NCBI RefSeq assembly: GCF_963676735.1
Contig: NZ_OY781464.1
Location: 1,831,001-1,895,000, forward strand
Source: an uncultured Draconibacterium sp.
GTDB taxonomy: Bacteria; Bacteroidota; Bacteroidia; Bacteroidales; Prolixibacteraceae
Direction of reading: 5' to 3'
Length of the DNA: 64,000 nt
Each line of letters opens with the position of its first letter. Within the stretch, counting starts at the first letter, position 1. Under the pieces are notes generated by a model. It was given only the letters and a program-made list of their open reading frames with translations. It made no database searches and was not told the origin of the DNA. Below, one piece after another: positions 53,669-62,643 of the stretch. The translations under genes were made by a program, and so were the position numbers.

Positions 53669-53699
53669 TTGATTTTCTCATTTTTCTATTTTTCATTTG
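53669..53699 (+). promoter_or_regulatory. Candidate promoter of serine dehydratase gene
   Basis: TTG at 53669-53671, 20 bases, TTCATTTG at 53692-53699 (one mismatch to TAnnTTTG), 19 bases before the ATG. Confidence 0.4.
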
Positions 53700-53718
53700 T
53701 AATACTATTTTTTGAAAA

Positions 53719-54924
53719 ATGGAATCGATAAAAGAAATATATAAAATTGGGCACGGACCTTCGAGTAGCCATACCATGGGGCCCAAAAAAGCAGCTGATA
53801 AATTTTTGGCAGATAACCCTGGTGCCCATCATTTTGAAGTTACATTATACGGAAGCCTTGCCGCAACCGGGAAAGGACACTTAACTGATTTTGCTATTCA
53901 GCAAAGTTTGGGCAATCGGCTTTTGCAAATTTTATGGGAGCCAAAAACTTTTTTGCCCAAACATCCCAATGGCATGATTTTTAAAGCCTTTTCGGCAAAT
54001 AACGAGCAAATATCATCATGGACATGTTACAGCATAGGAGGTGGTGCTATTGTTGATGAAACCACCAATGCTGAAACAACTGAAATATACGAACATCGCA
54101 CCATGTCGGAAATATTAAACTGGTGCAATCTTAACGGAAAAAGTTTTTGGGAATATGTTGCAGAGTTCGAAGAGCCTGATATTTGGGAATATTTGGAAGA
54201 AGTATGGCAGGTAATGTTCGAGAGTATCAAACGCGGTTTAAAAACCGAAGGTGTGCTTCCCGGAGGATTGAAACTACCCCGAAAAGCACAAAGTTTTAAC
54301 ACCAAAGGACATAACTTTGCTACTCCTTTCAAACGTCGGTCACAATTATTCTCTTATGCACTGGCAGTATCAGAAGAAAATGCTGCCGGAGGTAAAGTTG
54401 TTGCCGCTCCAACTTGTGGAGCCAGTGGTGTTTTACCTGCCGTTCTGAAATATTTCAAAAAAATACATAAAAGCGATACCAATACCGTATTACGGGCACT
54501 GGCTACTGCCGGACTTATTGGCAACATTGTAAAAACCAATGCTTCAATATCAGGAGCAGAGGTGGGATGCCAGGGAGAAGTTGGAACTGCCTGCGCCATG
54601 GCTTCGGGGGCAGCAACGCAAATGATGGGAGGAACAATTTACCAGATTGAATATTCGGCAGAAATGGGCCTCGAGCATCATCTTGGGCTTACCTGCGATC
54701 CGGTTGCAGGGATGGTGCAAATTCCTTGTATCGAGCGTAATGCTTTTGCAGCCGAACGAGCAGTTGCGCATAATAATTATGCATTGCTAACTGATGGCCG
54801 CCATCGCATTAGTTTTGATGATGTAGTGGAAACCATGTACAAAACCGGCATTGACTTGCAAAGTAAATATCGTGAAACGTCGGAAGGAGGACTTGCCATT
54901 TTTGATGCTCTGCCAAAGTGCTAA
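53719..54924 (+). CDS. sdaA: L-serine ammonia-lyase, iron-sulfur-dependent, single chain
   Basis: A 401-residue enzyme converting L-serine to pyruvate and ammonia. The beta-type N-terminal domain begins with the motif HGPSSSHTMGPKKAA. The alpha-type catalytic domain contains cysteines for a [4Fe-4S] cluster in PTCGASGVLPAVLK, GAEVGCQGEVGTACAMASGA and LTCDPVAGMVQIPCIERNA. Both domains are on one chain, as in the E. coli SdaA layout. It ends in 4-base overlap with the convergent lipoprotein gene. It would feed serine into central metabolism. Confidence 0.95.
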   Translation: MESIKEIYKIGHGPSSSHTMGPKKAADKFLADNPGAHHFEVTLYGSLAATGKGHLTDFAIQQSLGNRLLQILWEPKTFLPKHPNGMIFKAFSANNEQISSWTCYSIGGGAIVDETTNAETTEIYEHRTMSEILNWCNLNGKSFWEYVAEFEEPDIWEYLEEVWQVMFESIKRGLKTEGVLPGGLKLPRKAQSFNTKGHNFATPFKRRSQLFSYALAVSEENAAGGKVVAAPTCGASGVLPAVLKYFKKIHKSDTNTVLRALATAGLIGNIVKTNASISGAEVGCQGEVGTACAMASGAATQMMGGTIYQIEYSAEMGLEHHLGLTCDPVAGMVQIPCIERNAFAAERAVAHNNYALLTDGRHRISFDDVVETMYKTGIDLQSKYRETSEGGLAIFDALPKC

Positions 54925-55649
54925 AGTCGCGGGGCTGGATAATTTTCGATGGGAAGTTGAATCTCAACCACATCGCCCTGTTTCCATTTTTTTGCAATTT
55001 TACAATAAGTGCCAGGCTGCGTAAAATATTTTACCTTTTTCACTTCAACATTAGTGCCCTCTGCCCAATCGGGTATTCTAATGTATAACTCAATATAGCG
55101 ACGTTCAGTCATTTCAAAAAATAAAGTAACCTTTCCCGACTCCGGATAATCGGTTTCCTGCCTTAATCGCACCTCTCCTCCCAGAGTATGCGAATAGCCA
55201 ATTTCTGCAGGTTTAAAAATATTAACATAAATATGATCAACGTTTTTAGTAAACACAAAGGGTTGTACCTTTTCGGCTCCTGAACTGATTTCAGAAACTT
55301 GTTCCAGCGCCTGCGCATAAATTTCTTTGCCTGTTAGTTCCAGTAACAATCCGTTCATTTCTATCCAGCATGCGCTAATTAATGAATCAGTTAAATCCAC
55401 ATTTCCGTTGAGAACAAAACGTTGATATTCATTTTCAAATTCGGCCAGACTAAAACCTTTATCCGCTGTTTTATACGAGGTTACAAAAGTAAACAGTTCG
55501 CTAAAACCTGCGTTTTCTCTGATGTTTTCGAATTTTACAGATGTATTATCAGTAGTAAACCGTTGCGACTTTTTTAAAGGAAATCCCTGTTTATCGGCAC
55601 ACGAAATAAAAAGAATTAGAAGTAGGATAAAGCCAAGTTTTAGATTCAT
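54921..55649 (-). CDS. Short lipoprotein resembling the C-terminal part of GH127
   Basis: A 242-residue lipoprotein (Cys17 in LFISC). From about 105 it matches the end of GH127 (beta-L-arabinofuranosidase-type) proteins. A helix resembling LLELTGKEIYAQALEQ comes first, then DHIYVNIFKPAEIGY, RLRQETDYPESGKVTLFF, YIRIPDWAEGTNVEVKK and AKKWKQGDVVEIQLPI. Only the tail of the helical catalytic domain and the beta-sandwich are present, so hydrolase activity is unlikely. It could be a truncated relic or a free-standing sugar-binding module. It has a complete signal peptide and stop, so it looks like a stable gene. No full-length GH127 lies nearby. Confidence 0.65.
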   Translation of the reverse strand: MNLKLGFILLLILFISCADKQGFPLKKSQRFTTDNTSVKFENIRENAGFSELFTFVTSYKTADKGFSLAEFENEYQRFVLNGNVDLTDSLISACWIEMNGLLLELTGKEIYAQALEQVSEISSGAEKVQPFVFTKNVDHIYVNIFKPAEIGYSHTLGGEVRLRQETDYPESGKVTLFFEMTERRYIELYIRIPDWAEGTNVEVKKVKYFTQPGTYCKIAKKWKQGDVVEIQLPIENYPAPRL

Positions 55650-55736
55650 GCCATATTATTTATCAGCTATTTAACACTTGGTTAAACGAAGTGTTCATTT
55701 AAAAATCAAAAGAAAAGATTATTAAAAAATGATTTG

Positions 55737-55765
55737 TTGAATAAAAATAAATTTCCATACCTTTG
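55737..55765 (+). promoter_or_regulatory. Promoter of MATE leader and exporter
   Basis: TTG at 55737-55739, 18 bases, TACCTTTG at 55758-55765: full match to the Bacteroidota consensus, 27 bases before the leader ATG. Confidence 0.65.
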
Positions 55766-55792
55766 TGTCTCAATAGCAAAGGAGAAACGAAA

Positions 55793-55840
55793 ATGAATAA
55801 CTCAAAATATAATACCGTCACAAATTGCCGACCGTTCTAA
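55793..55840 (+). CDS. 15-residue leader peptide upstream of MATE exporter
   Basis: ATG with an upstream AAGGAG at about 8 bases spacing, unusual in this window, followed by 14 codons and TAA. The peptide is MNNSKYNTVTNCRPF. Its last codons and stop overlap the hairpin at 55827-55847. It is too short for the usual gene lists. Promoter, ribosome site, peptide and hairpin before an exporter gene together suggest translational or transcriptional attenuation by a drug or amino-acid signal. The peptide itself probably has no other function. Confidence 0.6.
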   Translation: MNNSKYNTVTNCRPF

Positions 55841-55847
55841 GGTTGGC
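55827..55847 (+). promoter_or_regulatory. Hairpin over leader-peptide stop (possible attenuator)
   Basis: GCCGACC (55827-55833) pairs with GGTTGGC (55841-55847), one G-T pair, around a 7-base loop holding the leader stop codon. A T-rich stretch follows at 55857-55868, so it could act as a weak terminator. Confidence 0.5.
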
Positions 55848-55897
55848 CAGGTAGAGTTTATTTTTATCGTTTATTCACTTATTTTCCATATTTTACA

Positions 55898-57337
55898 ATG
55901 TTACGCAAAAGAACAAATGTGTTGTCTTTAAAAAAATTAAAAGACCTTGACTTATTAGAACTCTGGATTGATGTAAAAGAAGCAATTGGAGGCACCGAGC
56001 GGGATTTTACCGAAGCCAGCCTTGGAAAAGCTATTTTTATTTTAGCTGTTCCGATGGTATTGGAAATGATTATGGAATCGGTATTTGCTGTTGTTGATAT
56101 CTTTTTTGTATCGAAACTGGGCGCTGATGCGGTTGCAACCGTTGGTATAACCGAATCGGCCATGACCATCGTTTATGCCATTGGAATGGGCCTGAGTGTA
56201 GCCACAACTGCGCTAGTTTCAAGAAGAATTGGCGAAAAAAATAAAAAACAAGCCGGAGTGGTAGCTTTCCAGGCCATGCTAGTGGGACTGTTTTTTTCAA
56301 TTTGTATTGCCATACCCGGAGCACTTTTTGCAAAAAAGTTCTTAGAGCTGATGGGTGCAACGGCTTTAATGGCAGAGCAGGGATACCTCTACCCTGCCAT
56401 AATGTTCGGAAGCAATGTGGTTATTATGCAGCTGTTTATTATAAACGCCGTTTTTCGTAGTTCTGGCGATGCGGCGATATCTATGAGGGTAATGTGGCTG
56501 GCCAATATCATCAATATAATTCTCGATCCGCTGCTAATATTTGGCTATGGCCCTTTCCCCGAATTAGGTTTGGCAGGTGCAGCTATCGCCACCTCAATCG
56601 GCCGAGGGCTGGCAGTTTTGTACCAGTTTTATGTCCTTTTTAAAGGGCATCATCGTATCAGGCTTTATTGGAATAGCCTGAAAATCAGGATTAAAGTAAT
56701 GCAAAACCTGGTAAAAATATCAGGAGGTGGAATTTTACAAAACCTGATTGCCACATCGAGCTGGGTGCTGCTGGTGCGAATTATTGCAGTTTCAGGGCCT
56801 GAAGCACTTGCCGGCTATACCATTGCAATACGGATAATAATTTTTGCCTTGCTGCCGGCCTGGGGACTTAGCAATGCTGCCTCAACGCTTGTTGGTCAAA
56901 ACTTGGGGGCAAACCATCCGGAACGGGCTGAACGGTCGGTGTGGATTACGGGGTATGTAAACATGATATTTATGGGTGTGGTCGGTATTCTACTTGCCAT
57001 TTTCCCTGATTTCTGGATGAAACTATTTATCGATGAAACGGAAGTAGTAGCAAATGGAACAATGGCCTTGCGCATTATTAGCTTTGGTTTTTTGTTTTAC
57101 GCACTTGGCATGGTACTTATGCAGGGCTTCAATGGCAGTGGCGACACCATTACACCCACCAAAATCAATTTTCTTAGTTTCTGGCTGTTTGAGATTCCAC
57201 TCGCCTACCTGCTTGCTATTGTTCTAAATATGGGGCTAACCGGTGCGAGTCTGGCCATTGTTTTGGCAGAGTCGTTTTTGGCACTCACTGCTCTTTTTCT
57301 ATTTCGAAAAGGAAAATGGAAACTTCGAAAAGTATAA
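55898..57337 (+). CDS. MATE family multidrug/metabolite exporter
   Basis: A 479-residue inner-membrane exporter with 12 predicted helices. An N-terminal cytoplasmic stretch of about 40 residues precedes the first helix. Family signatures are GKAIFILAVPMVLEMIMESVFAVVDIFFVSKLGADAVATVGITES, ANIINIILDPLLIFG and the mirrored segment WGLSNAASTLVGQNLGANHPERAERSV in the second half. It couples efflux to Na+ or H+; the second cannot be told from sequence alone. Its upstream region carries a leader peptide and hairpin, so expression is probably attenuated. rsgA follows 21 bases later. Confidence 0.92.
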   Translation: MLRKRTNVLSLKKLKDLDLLELWIDVKEAIGGTERDFTEASLGKAIFILAVPMVLEMIMESVFAVVDIFFVSKLGADAVATVGITESAMTIVYAIGMGLSVATTALVSRRIGEKNKKQAGVVAFQAMLVGLFFSICIAIPGALFAKKFLELMGATALMAEQGYLYPAIMFGSNVVIMQLFIINAVFRSSGDAAISMRVMWLANIINIILDPLLIFGYGPFPELGLAGAAIATSIGRGLAVLYQFYVLFKGHHRIRLYWNSLKIRIKVMQNLVKISGGGILQNLIATSSWVLLVRIIAVSGPEALAGYTIAIRIIIFALLPAWGLSNAASTLVGQNLGANHPERAERSVWITGYVNMIFMGVVGILLAIFPDFWMKLFIDETEVVANGTMALRIISFGFLFYALGMVLMQGFNGSGDTITPTKINFLSFWLFEIPLAYLLAIVLNMGLTGASLAIVLAESFLALTALFLFRKGKWKLRKV

Positions 57338-57358
57338 AACACACCTAAAAAAACTACA

Positions 57359-58417
57359 ATGAACAAACAAGAGTTACCACAAGAATTAATTGAATATATA
57401 ACTGACAATCAAATAGAACAAGCGGAGCTTGCCCGAGTTATTGCAGAGCATAAAGAACGTTACAACATCAGAAACAATGACACGATTTATTCTGCTGAAA
57501 TATCCGGGAATATTAGGTTTACGGCAAACTCCTCTGCCGATTTTCCAGCTGTTGGCGACTGGGTTCGGTTTACAAAAATGGACGAATCAAGTGCGATTAT
57601 TCTGGAAGTGTTGCCGCGCTTTTCGGTATTGCAACGGCAAGCTGTTGGGAAACATGCCGAGGTACAACTGATTGCTGCTAACGTTGATGTTGCATTTATC
57701 GTGCAAGCTGTTGGGCACGATTTTAATTTAAACCGGTTGGAACGGTACCTTTCCGTATGTTTTGCCGGAAAGATAAAACCGATTATTATCATTTCTAAAA
57801 CCGATTTGGCCGACGAAATGGAATTAAAACAAATGCTGCAAGAAATAGCGACACGCCAAAGTTCCTGCACCGTTATTTCATTAAGTAATCAATCGAAAAA
57901 AGGACTCGACAGCTTAGAGCAAGTATTGGAGCCCTATAAAACCTATTGTTTTTTGGGATCATCGGGTGTAGGTAAATCAACCATTATCAACCATTTACTT
58001 GGCGTACAGCAACAAGAGGTTAAAAAAATAAGTGAAAGCACCAGTAAAGGCCGGCACACCACCAGTCATCGCGAATTATTTGTATTGAAAAACAATAGCA
58101 TTGTTATTGACACGCCCGGAATGCGTGAACTGGGAATCACCCATTTGTCAAACGCATTGGAAAACACCTTTGATAATATTGCAGAACTGGCTACCCAATG
58201 TAAGTTTAACGATTGCAGTCATATAAATGAAACAGGTTGCGCCATTATAAGCGCAGTTGAAAGTGGCAAATTAAGTGAAGATAGCTACCAGAATTACCTG
58301 AAACTAAAACGCGAACAAGCTCACTTTAGCAGTACAATCTACGAAAAACGCCAGCGAGCTAAGGATTTTGGGAAAATGGTAAAATCCATTCTTCAGGAAA
58401 AAAAACAATCGAAGTAA
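57359..58417 (+). CDS. rsgA: Ribosome small-subunit-dependent GTPase RsgA
   Basis: A 352-residue circularly permuted GTPase. The N-terminal OB domain spans about 35-95. The G4 motif SKTDL is at 146-150, before G1 GSSGVGKST at 200-208 and G3 DTPG at 251-254. The C-terminal zinc site is Cys281, Cys286, His288, Cys294. All motifs are intact. It assists late 30S subunit maturation. It follows the MATE gene by 21 bases, so it shares that transcript. Confidence 0.96.
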   Translation: MNKQELPQELIEYITDNQIEQAELARVIAEHKERYNIRNNDTIYSAEISGNIRFTANSSADFPAVGDWVRFTKMDESSAIILEVLPRFSVLQRQAVGKHAEVQLIAANVDVAFIVQAVGHDFNLNRLERYLSVCFAGKIKPIIIISKTDLADEMELKQMLQEIATRQSSCTVISLSNQSKKGLDSLEQVLEPYKTYCFLGSSGVGKSTIINHLLGVQQQEVKKISESTSKGRHTTSHRELFVLKNNSIVIDTPGMRELGITHLSNALENTFDNIAELATQCKFNDCSHINETGCAIISAVESGKLSEDSYQNYLKLKREQAHFSSTIYEKRQRAKDFGKMVKSILQEKKQSK

Positions 58418-58483
58418 TGCACTTTTAGTGAACAATATTCGAAATCTGATTATTATATCCTATTGAAACTAAACTTTATAAAA

Positions 58484-58960
58484 ATGAAAAAAATAGCAAT
58501 TGAAATTAAGTGGGCCATTTTGTTTATTGTAATTCAACTTTTATGGATGCTGGGCGAACGAATGGCCGGTTTACACGACGAGAATATTGAAAAACATGCC
58601 ATTGTTACCAATTTCTTTGCAATACTTGCAATTGCAGTTTACGTAGTAGCCTTGCTTGATAAAAGAAAAAATTCGTACCAAGGCCGGATGACCTGGAAAC
58701 AAGGATTTTTCAGCGGATTGATTATAACTGTTGGTGTAACTCTTCTGACGCCCTTGTCGCAATACATTACCTCAGCAATTATTACTCCTGATTATTTTTC
58801 AACAATGATTGCATACACCGTTGAAACCGGAAAAATGACACAAGCTGCAGCCGAAAGTTATTTCAACATGAAAAGCTACATTGTACAAAGTGTAATTTTT
58901 GCACCCGCCATGGGTATTGTAACCTCGGCAATTGTCGCTCTTTTCACCCGGAAAAAATGA
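58484..58960 (+). CDS. DUF4199 family membrane protein
   Basis: 158 residues from ATG 58484 (the frame opens at a TTG 21 bases upstream). It has four transmembrane helices near 8-27, 42-60, 80-105 and 132-152. The DUF4199 pattern is IKWAILFIVIQLLWMLGE, then MTWKQGFFSGLIITV and a C-terminal FAPAMGIVTSAIVALF. The role is unknown; many copies are found per Bacteroidota genome. Confidence 0.88.
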   Translation: MKKIAIEIKWAILFIVIQLLWMLGERMAGLHDENIEKHAIVTNFFAILAIAVYVVALLDKRKNSYQGRMTWKQGFFSGLIITVGVTLLTPLSQYITSAIITPDYFSTMIAYTVETGKMTQAAAESYFNMKSYIVQSVIFAPAMGIVTSAIVALFTRKK

Positions 58961-59095
58961 AACGTGTAAAATAGTTAATGCAACTCTTCAAAAAGCCAAG
59001 CCTTTCAACCGAATGAGTATTGGCCTTAACGATAAAAACCGGAAATGATTTCCCGGTTCATGAATAAGTTTTATTTTCACAATAAAATGCGCGAA

Positions 59096-60166
59096 ATGAA
59101 GATAAAACTTATTCTTTCTTTTATTCTATTGGTAAACCTTCTATCGGCTCAAACATCAAAAATAGAGTTTACTTTAACCCAAGCCGATTATCTGTATCAT
59201 TTTGCCTACGAATGTATAGATCAGGAGTATCCGAACAAGCTGAATCAGGTATTGGGTAACGACAGTTACCTCGCTCCTCCCCGCCAGTTGCATCCTGCCT
59301 TTTACGGTTGTTTCGACTGGCACTCGTCGGTTCACGGACACTGGACCCTGGTAAAAATACTGACCTGCTTTCCTGATTTTGAACACAGTAATGAGATTAT
59401 TGAAAAGCTAAAGAAAAATATTACTGCTGAAAATATCCTTAAAGAGGTGGCGTACTTTGATGATGAACACAACAAAACCTACGAACGTACCTATGGCTGG
59501 GCATGGTTGCTAAAACTGGATGAAGCATTGCGCGAATGGAACCATCCCGTTGCGAGTGAACTACAATCTAATCTGAATCCGCTTACCGAATTGCTTTCAG
59601 GTAAATTCAACGAATTTTTAGACAAATTAATTTACCCCATTCGAATTGGAGAACACAGCAATATCGCTTTCGGAATGTCGTTTGCCTACGATTGGGCAAA
59701 AAAGTACGACACCCACCTGGCGGAAAAGATAGAGGCCAAAGCCCTTGAATATTACCAAAACGATTGCGATTGTCCGCTTACATGGGAACCGGGTGGATTC
59801 GATTTTTTATCGCCCTGCCTTCAGGAAGCATCTGTAATGTTAAAGGTTTTACCTCAAAAGGAGTTCGAAAAATGGTTAAGAACTTTTCTACGCGGAATAG
59901 AGAAACATCCTGCAAAATACATTGAAATAGCCGAAGTAACGGACAGAAGTGATGGCAAACTGGCCCATCTTGATGGATTGAATTTTAGTAGAACATGGTG
60001 TTTGTATGAAATGGGATACACCCTGAAAAATCAGAAACTAATAGATTTGGCTGATGCACATTTTAACTACAGTTTTGAAAAAATGGATTCAGGCGAATAC
60101 GCAGGAGCCCATTGGCTGGCATCTTTTGCTGTTTATGCACTAATTAAAAGTTCTGCAAAAAATTAG
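59096..60166 (+). CDS. DUF2891 family exported protein
   Basis: 356 residues from ATG 59096, which begins a clear signal peptide (MKIKLILSFILLVNLLSAQ). The earlier ATG at 59045 would prepend a hydrophilic stretch and sits in a hairpin (AACCGG/CCGGTT, 59037-59058). The mature part matches DUF2891: helical with ARPxQLHPAFYGCFDWHSSVHGHWTLV-type core (here PPRQLHPAFYGCFDWHSSVHG), RTYGWAWLLKLDEAL, HSNIAFGMSFAYDWA and HLDGLNFSRTW. The His/Trp/Asp-rich alpha-toroid resembles glycan-active folds, but no activity is established. An aminopeptidase gene begins 4 bases after the stop. Confidence 0.88.
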   Translation: MKIKLILSFILLVNLLSAQTSKIEFTLTQADYLYHFAYECIDQEYPNKLNQVLGNDSYLAPPRQLHPAFYGCFDWHSSVHGHWTLVKILTCFPDFEHSNEIIEKLKKNITAENILKEVAYFDDEHNKTYERTYGWAWLLKLDEALREWNHPVASELQSNLNPLTELLSGKFNEFLDKLIYPIRIGEHSNIAFGMSFAYDWAKKYDTHLAEKIEAKALEYYQNDCDCPLTWEPGGFDFLSPCLQEASVMLKVLPQKEFEKWLRTFLRGIEKHPAKYIEIAEVTDRSDGKLAHLDGLNFSRTWCLYEMGYTLKNQKLIDLADAHFNYSFEKMDSGEYAGAHWLASFAVYALIKSSAKN

Positions 60167-60170
60167 GACA

Positions 60171-61793
60171 ATGCAAAAAACACTGCTTTTTACGTTTCTT
60201 TTTCTCCTTTCAAAATTCAGTTTTGCACAACAGCATACTGAACGCTTTACCAGCATCGATGTATTGCATTATACGTTTGATCTACATTTAAACGATTCAA
60301 GCAAGCAAATACGAGGAGAAACCAGTGTTTTTATAAGGCTTTTAAAACCTGCAGACACTGTTCAGCTTGATTTTATTGGAATGGATGACTCGGGAATCGG
60401 CATGATTGTTAACTCGGTAAGCTCCGATGAGCAAGCCCTTGTTTTCTTGCATGAAAACAATAACTTACAAGTGGAAGTGCCTGAAAGTATAAGCTCGGGC
60501 GATACGGTGTGTTTTAAAATCTGCTACACCGGTATACCCGCTGATGGTTTGGTTATTTCGGAAAACAAGCACGGCCAACGCACTTTTTTTGGCGACAACT
60601 GGCCCGATCGGGCAAAACATTGGCTACCAACAGTCGATCATCCATCGGACAAAGCAACACTTGAATTTTTGATTTATGCCCCCCAACATTACGAGGTTGT
60701 TTCAAATGGAAAGCGCGTTGAAAAGAAACAATTACCCAACAACATTGAATTTACTCACTGGAGAGAAGATGTGCCCATATCAACAAAATTGATGGTGATT
60801 GGTGTTGCTGATTTTCTGGTAGGCAACAACGAAAACTACCAGGGAGTGCCGATAAGCTCCTGGATTTTTAGACACGATAAAGAAACCGGTTTTAACAATT
60901 ATAAATACGGCACAAAAGCACTGGCGTATTTTTCAGCACTAATTGGCCCTTATTCATACGAAAAACTGGCGCACGTGCAATCGAAAACACGCTACGGAGG
61001 AATGGAAAATGCCAGTTGCATATTTTACCACGAACGAACAGCTACCAGCCCCCAGAGCCAGGAGCGTTTATTTGCCCACGAAGTGGCCCACCAATGGTTT
61101 GGCAACTCGGTAACTGAACAAAACTGGCACCACCTATGGTTAAGCGAAGGTTTTGCCACTTACCTTACACATGTTTACATGCAACATTTTTATGGTAATG
61201 ATTTATTTAATGCACGTTTAAAAAACGACCGCGAACGAGTAATAGCCTATTCAAACCAAAACCTGGCTCCCATTATTGACACCACAGTAACTGATTACAT
61301 TCGTTTATTAAATACAAATTCTTACGAGAAAGCCAGTTGGTTTTTACACATGTTACGCGCTAAACTTGGTGATGACATATTCTTTAAAGGATTACAGAAA
61401 TATTATCGTGATTATAAAAATTCAACTGCATTAACAACTGATTTTCAAAAGGTAATAGAAGCGGTTTCGGGCAAGAAACTCGATTACTTTTTTACACAGT
61501 GGCTGTGGCAGGCTGGGCATCCGGTTTTAAATTATACCTGGGGAGAAACAAAACAGGATAATTACATGCTGGAACAACATATTTCCATTAATCAGAATAC
61601 TAATCAGTTATTTGCTTTTCCCCTTGAAGTTTTGATTACATATGAAGATGGCAGTTCAGAACTTAAATACACAAATTTTGATGGTGTGAATTCAAATATT
61701 CGGGTTCAGGTAAAAACTACTTCCCCGATAAAAAGCATACAATTAGATCCCGAGGTAAAACTTCTTTTTGAGCTTGCACAAACGAAAATGTAG
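60171..61793 (+). CDS. M1 family aminopeptidase, exported
   Basis: A 540-residue exported zinc aminopeptidase (signal 1-19). The N-terminal beta domain has the M1 layout. The exopeptidase motif GGMEN is at 276-280, zinc motif HEVAH at 303-307 and the third ligand Glu326 in WLSEGFAT. The catalytic domain ends near 450, and a short C-terminal region follows instead of the long helical domain of classical M1 enzymes. It removes N-terminal residues from peptides in the periplasm. Four bases separate it from DUF2891, so the two are one unit. Confidence 0.95.
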   Translation: MQKTLLFTFLFLLSKFSFAQQHTERFTSIDVLHYTFDLHLNDSSKQIRGETSVFIRLLKPADTVQLDFIGMDDSGIGMIVNSVSSDEQALVFLHENNNLQVEVPESISSGDTVCFKICYTGIPADGLVISENKHGQRTFFGDNWPDRAKHWLPTVDHPSDKATLEFLIYAPQHYEVVSNGKRVEKKQLPNNIEFTHWREDVPISTKLMVIGVADFLVGNNENYQGVPISSWIFRHDKETGFNNYKYGTKALAYFSALIGPYSYEKLAHVQSKTRYGGMENASCIFYHERTATSPQSQERLFAHEVAHQWFGNSVTEQNWHHLWLSEGFATYLTHVYMQHFYGNDLFNARLKNDRERVIAYSNQNLAPIIDTTVTDYIRLLNTNSYEKASWFLHMLRAKLGDDIFFKGLQKYYRDYKNSTALTTDFQKVIEAVSGKKLDYFFTQWLWQAGHPVLNYTWGETKQDNYMLEQHISINQNTNQLFAFPLEVLITYEDGSSELKYTNFDGVNSNIRVQVKTTSPIKSIQLDPEVKLLFELAQTKM

Positions 61794-61828
61794 GAATTTG
61801 TTTAGGATTGGCACGGTACCATACAAAA

Positions 61829-61858
61829 AAAAGCCCTGACGAAACTGTCAGGGCTTAA
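61829..61858. terminator. Bidirectional terminator
   Basis: AAGCCCTGAC (61831-61840) pairs with GTCAGGGCTT (61847-61856), perfect 10-pair stem with 6-base loop, between the M1 gene and convergent rplT. Confidence 0.85.
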
Positions 61859-61885
61859 ATGTATTTCACCTCAATAATAAAGTCT

Positions 61886-62230
61886 TTATTTTACTTTTTC
61901 TACGATTGCTTTGAACGCTTCAGGTTGGTTCATAGCCAAATCGGCTAAAACTTTCCTGTTTATTTCAATTTCGTTCTTTTTCAACAATCCCATGAATTGT
62001 GAATACGACATTCCTTCCAAACGGGTTGCAGCATTAATACGCTGAATCCACAATGCACGGAATGTTCTTTTTTTCGCTTTTCTATCGCGGTATGCATAAG
62101 TTTGTCCTTTTTCCCAGGAATTCTTTGCAACCGTCCAAACGTTTTTACGCGCTCCGAAATAACCTTTAGTTTTTTTCAGTAATTTCTTTCTCCGGGCACG
62201 TGATGCTACATGATTTACACTTCTTGGCAT
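61886..62230 (-). CDS. rplT: 50S ribosomal protein L20
   Basis: A 114-residue protein with the long basic N-terminal helix typical of L20 (RSVNHVASRARRKKLLKKTKG, YFGARKNVWTVAKNSWEKG) and the globular end LGLLKKNEIEINRKVLADLA-type (here MGLLKKNEIEINRKVLADLA). It is needed early in 50S assembly, binding 23S rRNA. Last gene of the thrS-infC-rpmI-rplT set. In E. coli L20 represses its own operon; whether it does here is not known. Confidence 0.98.
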   Translation of the reverse strand: MPRSVNHVASRARRKKLLKKTKGYFGARKNVWTVAKNSWEKGQTYAYRDRKAKKRTFRALWIQRINAATRLEGMSYSQFMGLLKKNEIEINRKVLADLAMNQPEAFKAIVEKVK

Positions 62231-62346
62231 ACTTTTTACTTTTTTGATAATTGGCGCTCCTCATTTTTAATGAGAATTCTTTAAAGCACAATTACCTGGT
62301 TTTTAACTCTTTTTTTACCTCTCTTGATTAAAAGGTTTAATAAAGA

Positions 62347-62363
62347 TCAGTCGAAACGACTGA
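62347..62363 (-). promoter_or_regulatory. Hairpin directly after rpmI stop
   Basis: TCAGTCG and CGACTGA form a 7-pair stem with an AAA loop on the plus strand, immediately beyond the rpmI stop. On the minus strand it is followed by TCTTTATT. It may be an intercistronic attenuator or an RNA-end signal between rpmI and rplT. Confidence 0.5.
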
Positions 62364-62561
62364 CTACTTCATGCACAACAAAAGTTTAACGTTGCTTTCG
62401 TTTGTCTTATCGATTGTTGTCCAATAAGTCAAATTACGCTTACGTTTTGTACTTTTCTTAGTCAAAATATGACTTTTGTAGGCGTGCTTCCTTTTAATTT
62501 TACCACTTCCGGTTAGTCTAAATCGTTTTTTAGCTCCGGAATTCGTTTTCATTTTTGGCAT
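62364..62561 (-). CDS. rpmI: 50S ribosomal protein L35
   Basis: A 65-residue very basic protein of standard L35 length. The N-terminus MPKMKTNSGAKKRFRLTGSG and the KRKHAYKSHILTKKSTKRKR core are canonical. It binds 23S rRNA in the large subunit. 133 bases separate it from rplT and 82 from infC, more than is usual for this operon. That gap holds the hairpin noted at 62347. Confidence 0.98.
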   Translation of the reverse strand: MPKMKTNSGAKKRFRLTGSGKIKRKHAYKSHILTKKSTKRKRNLTYWTTIDKTNESNVKLLLCMK

Positions 62562-62643
62562 AATCCCTACTTATTAAAATGTTATCAAAGAACTTTATTA
62601 TAATTGTGTTTCAACACTAAAACAAGTTGCTTTTAACGGCTAC

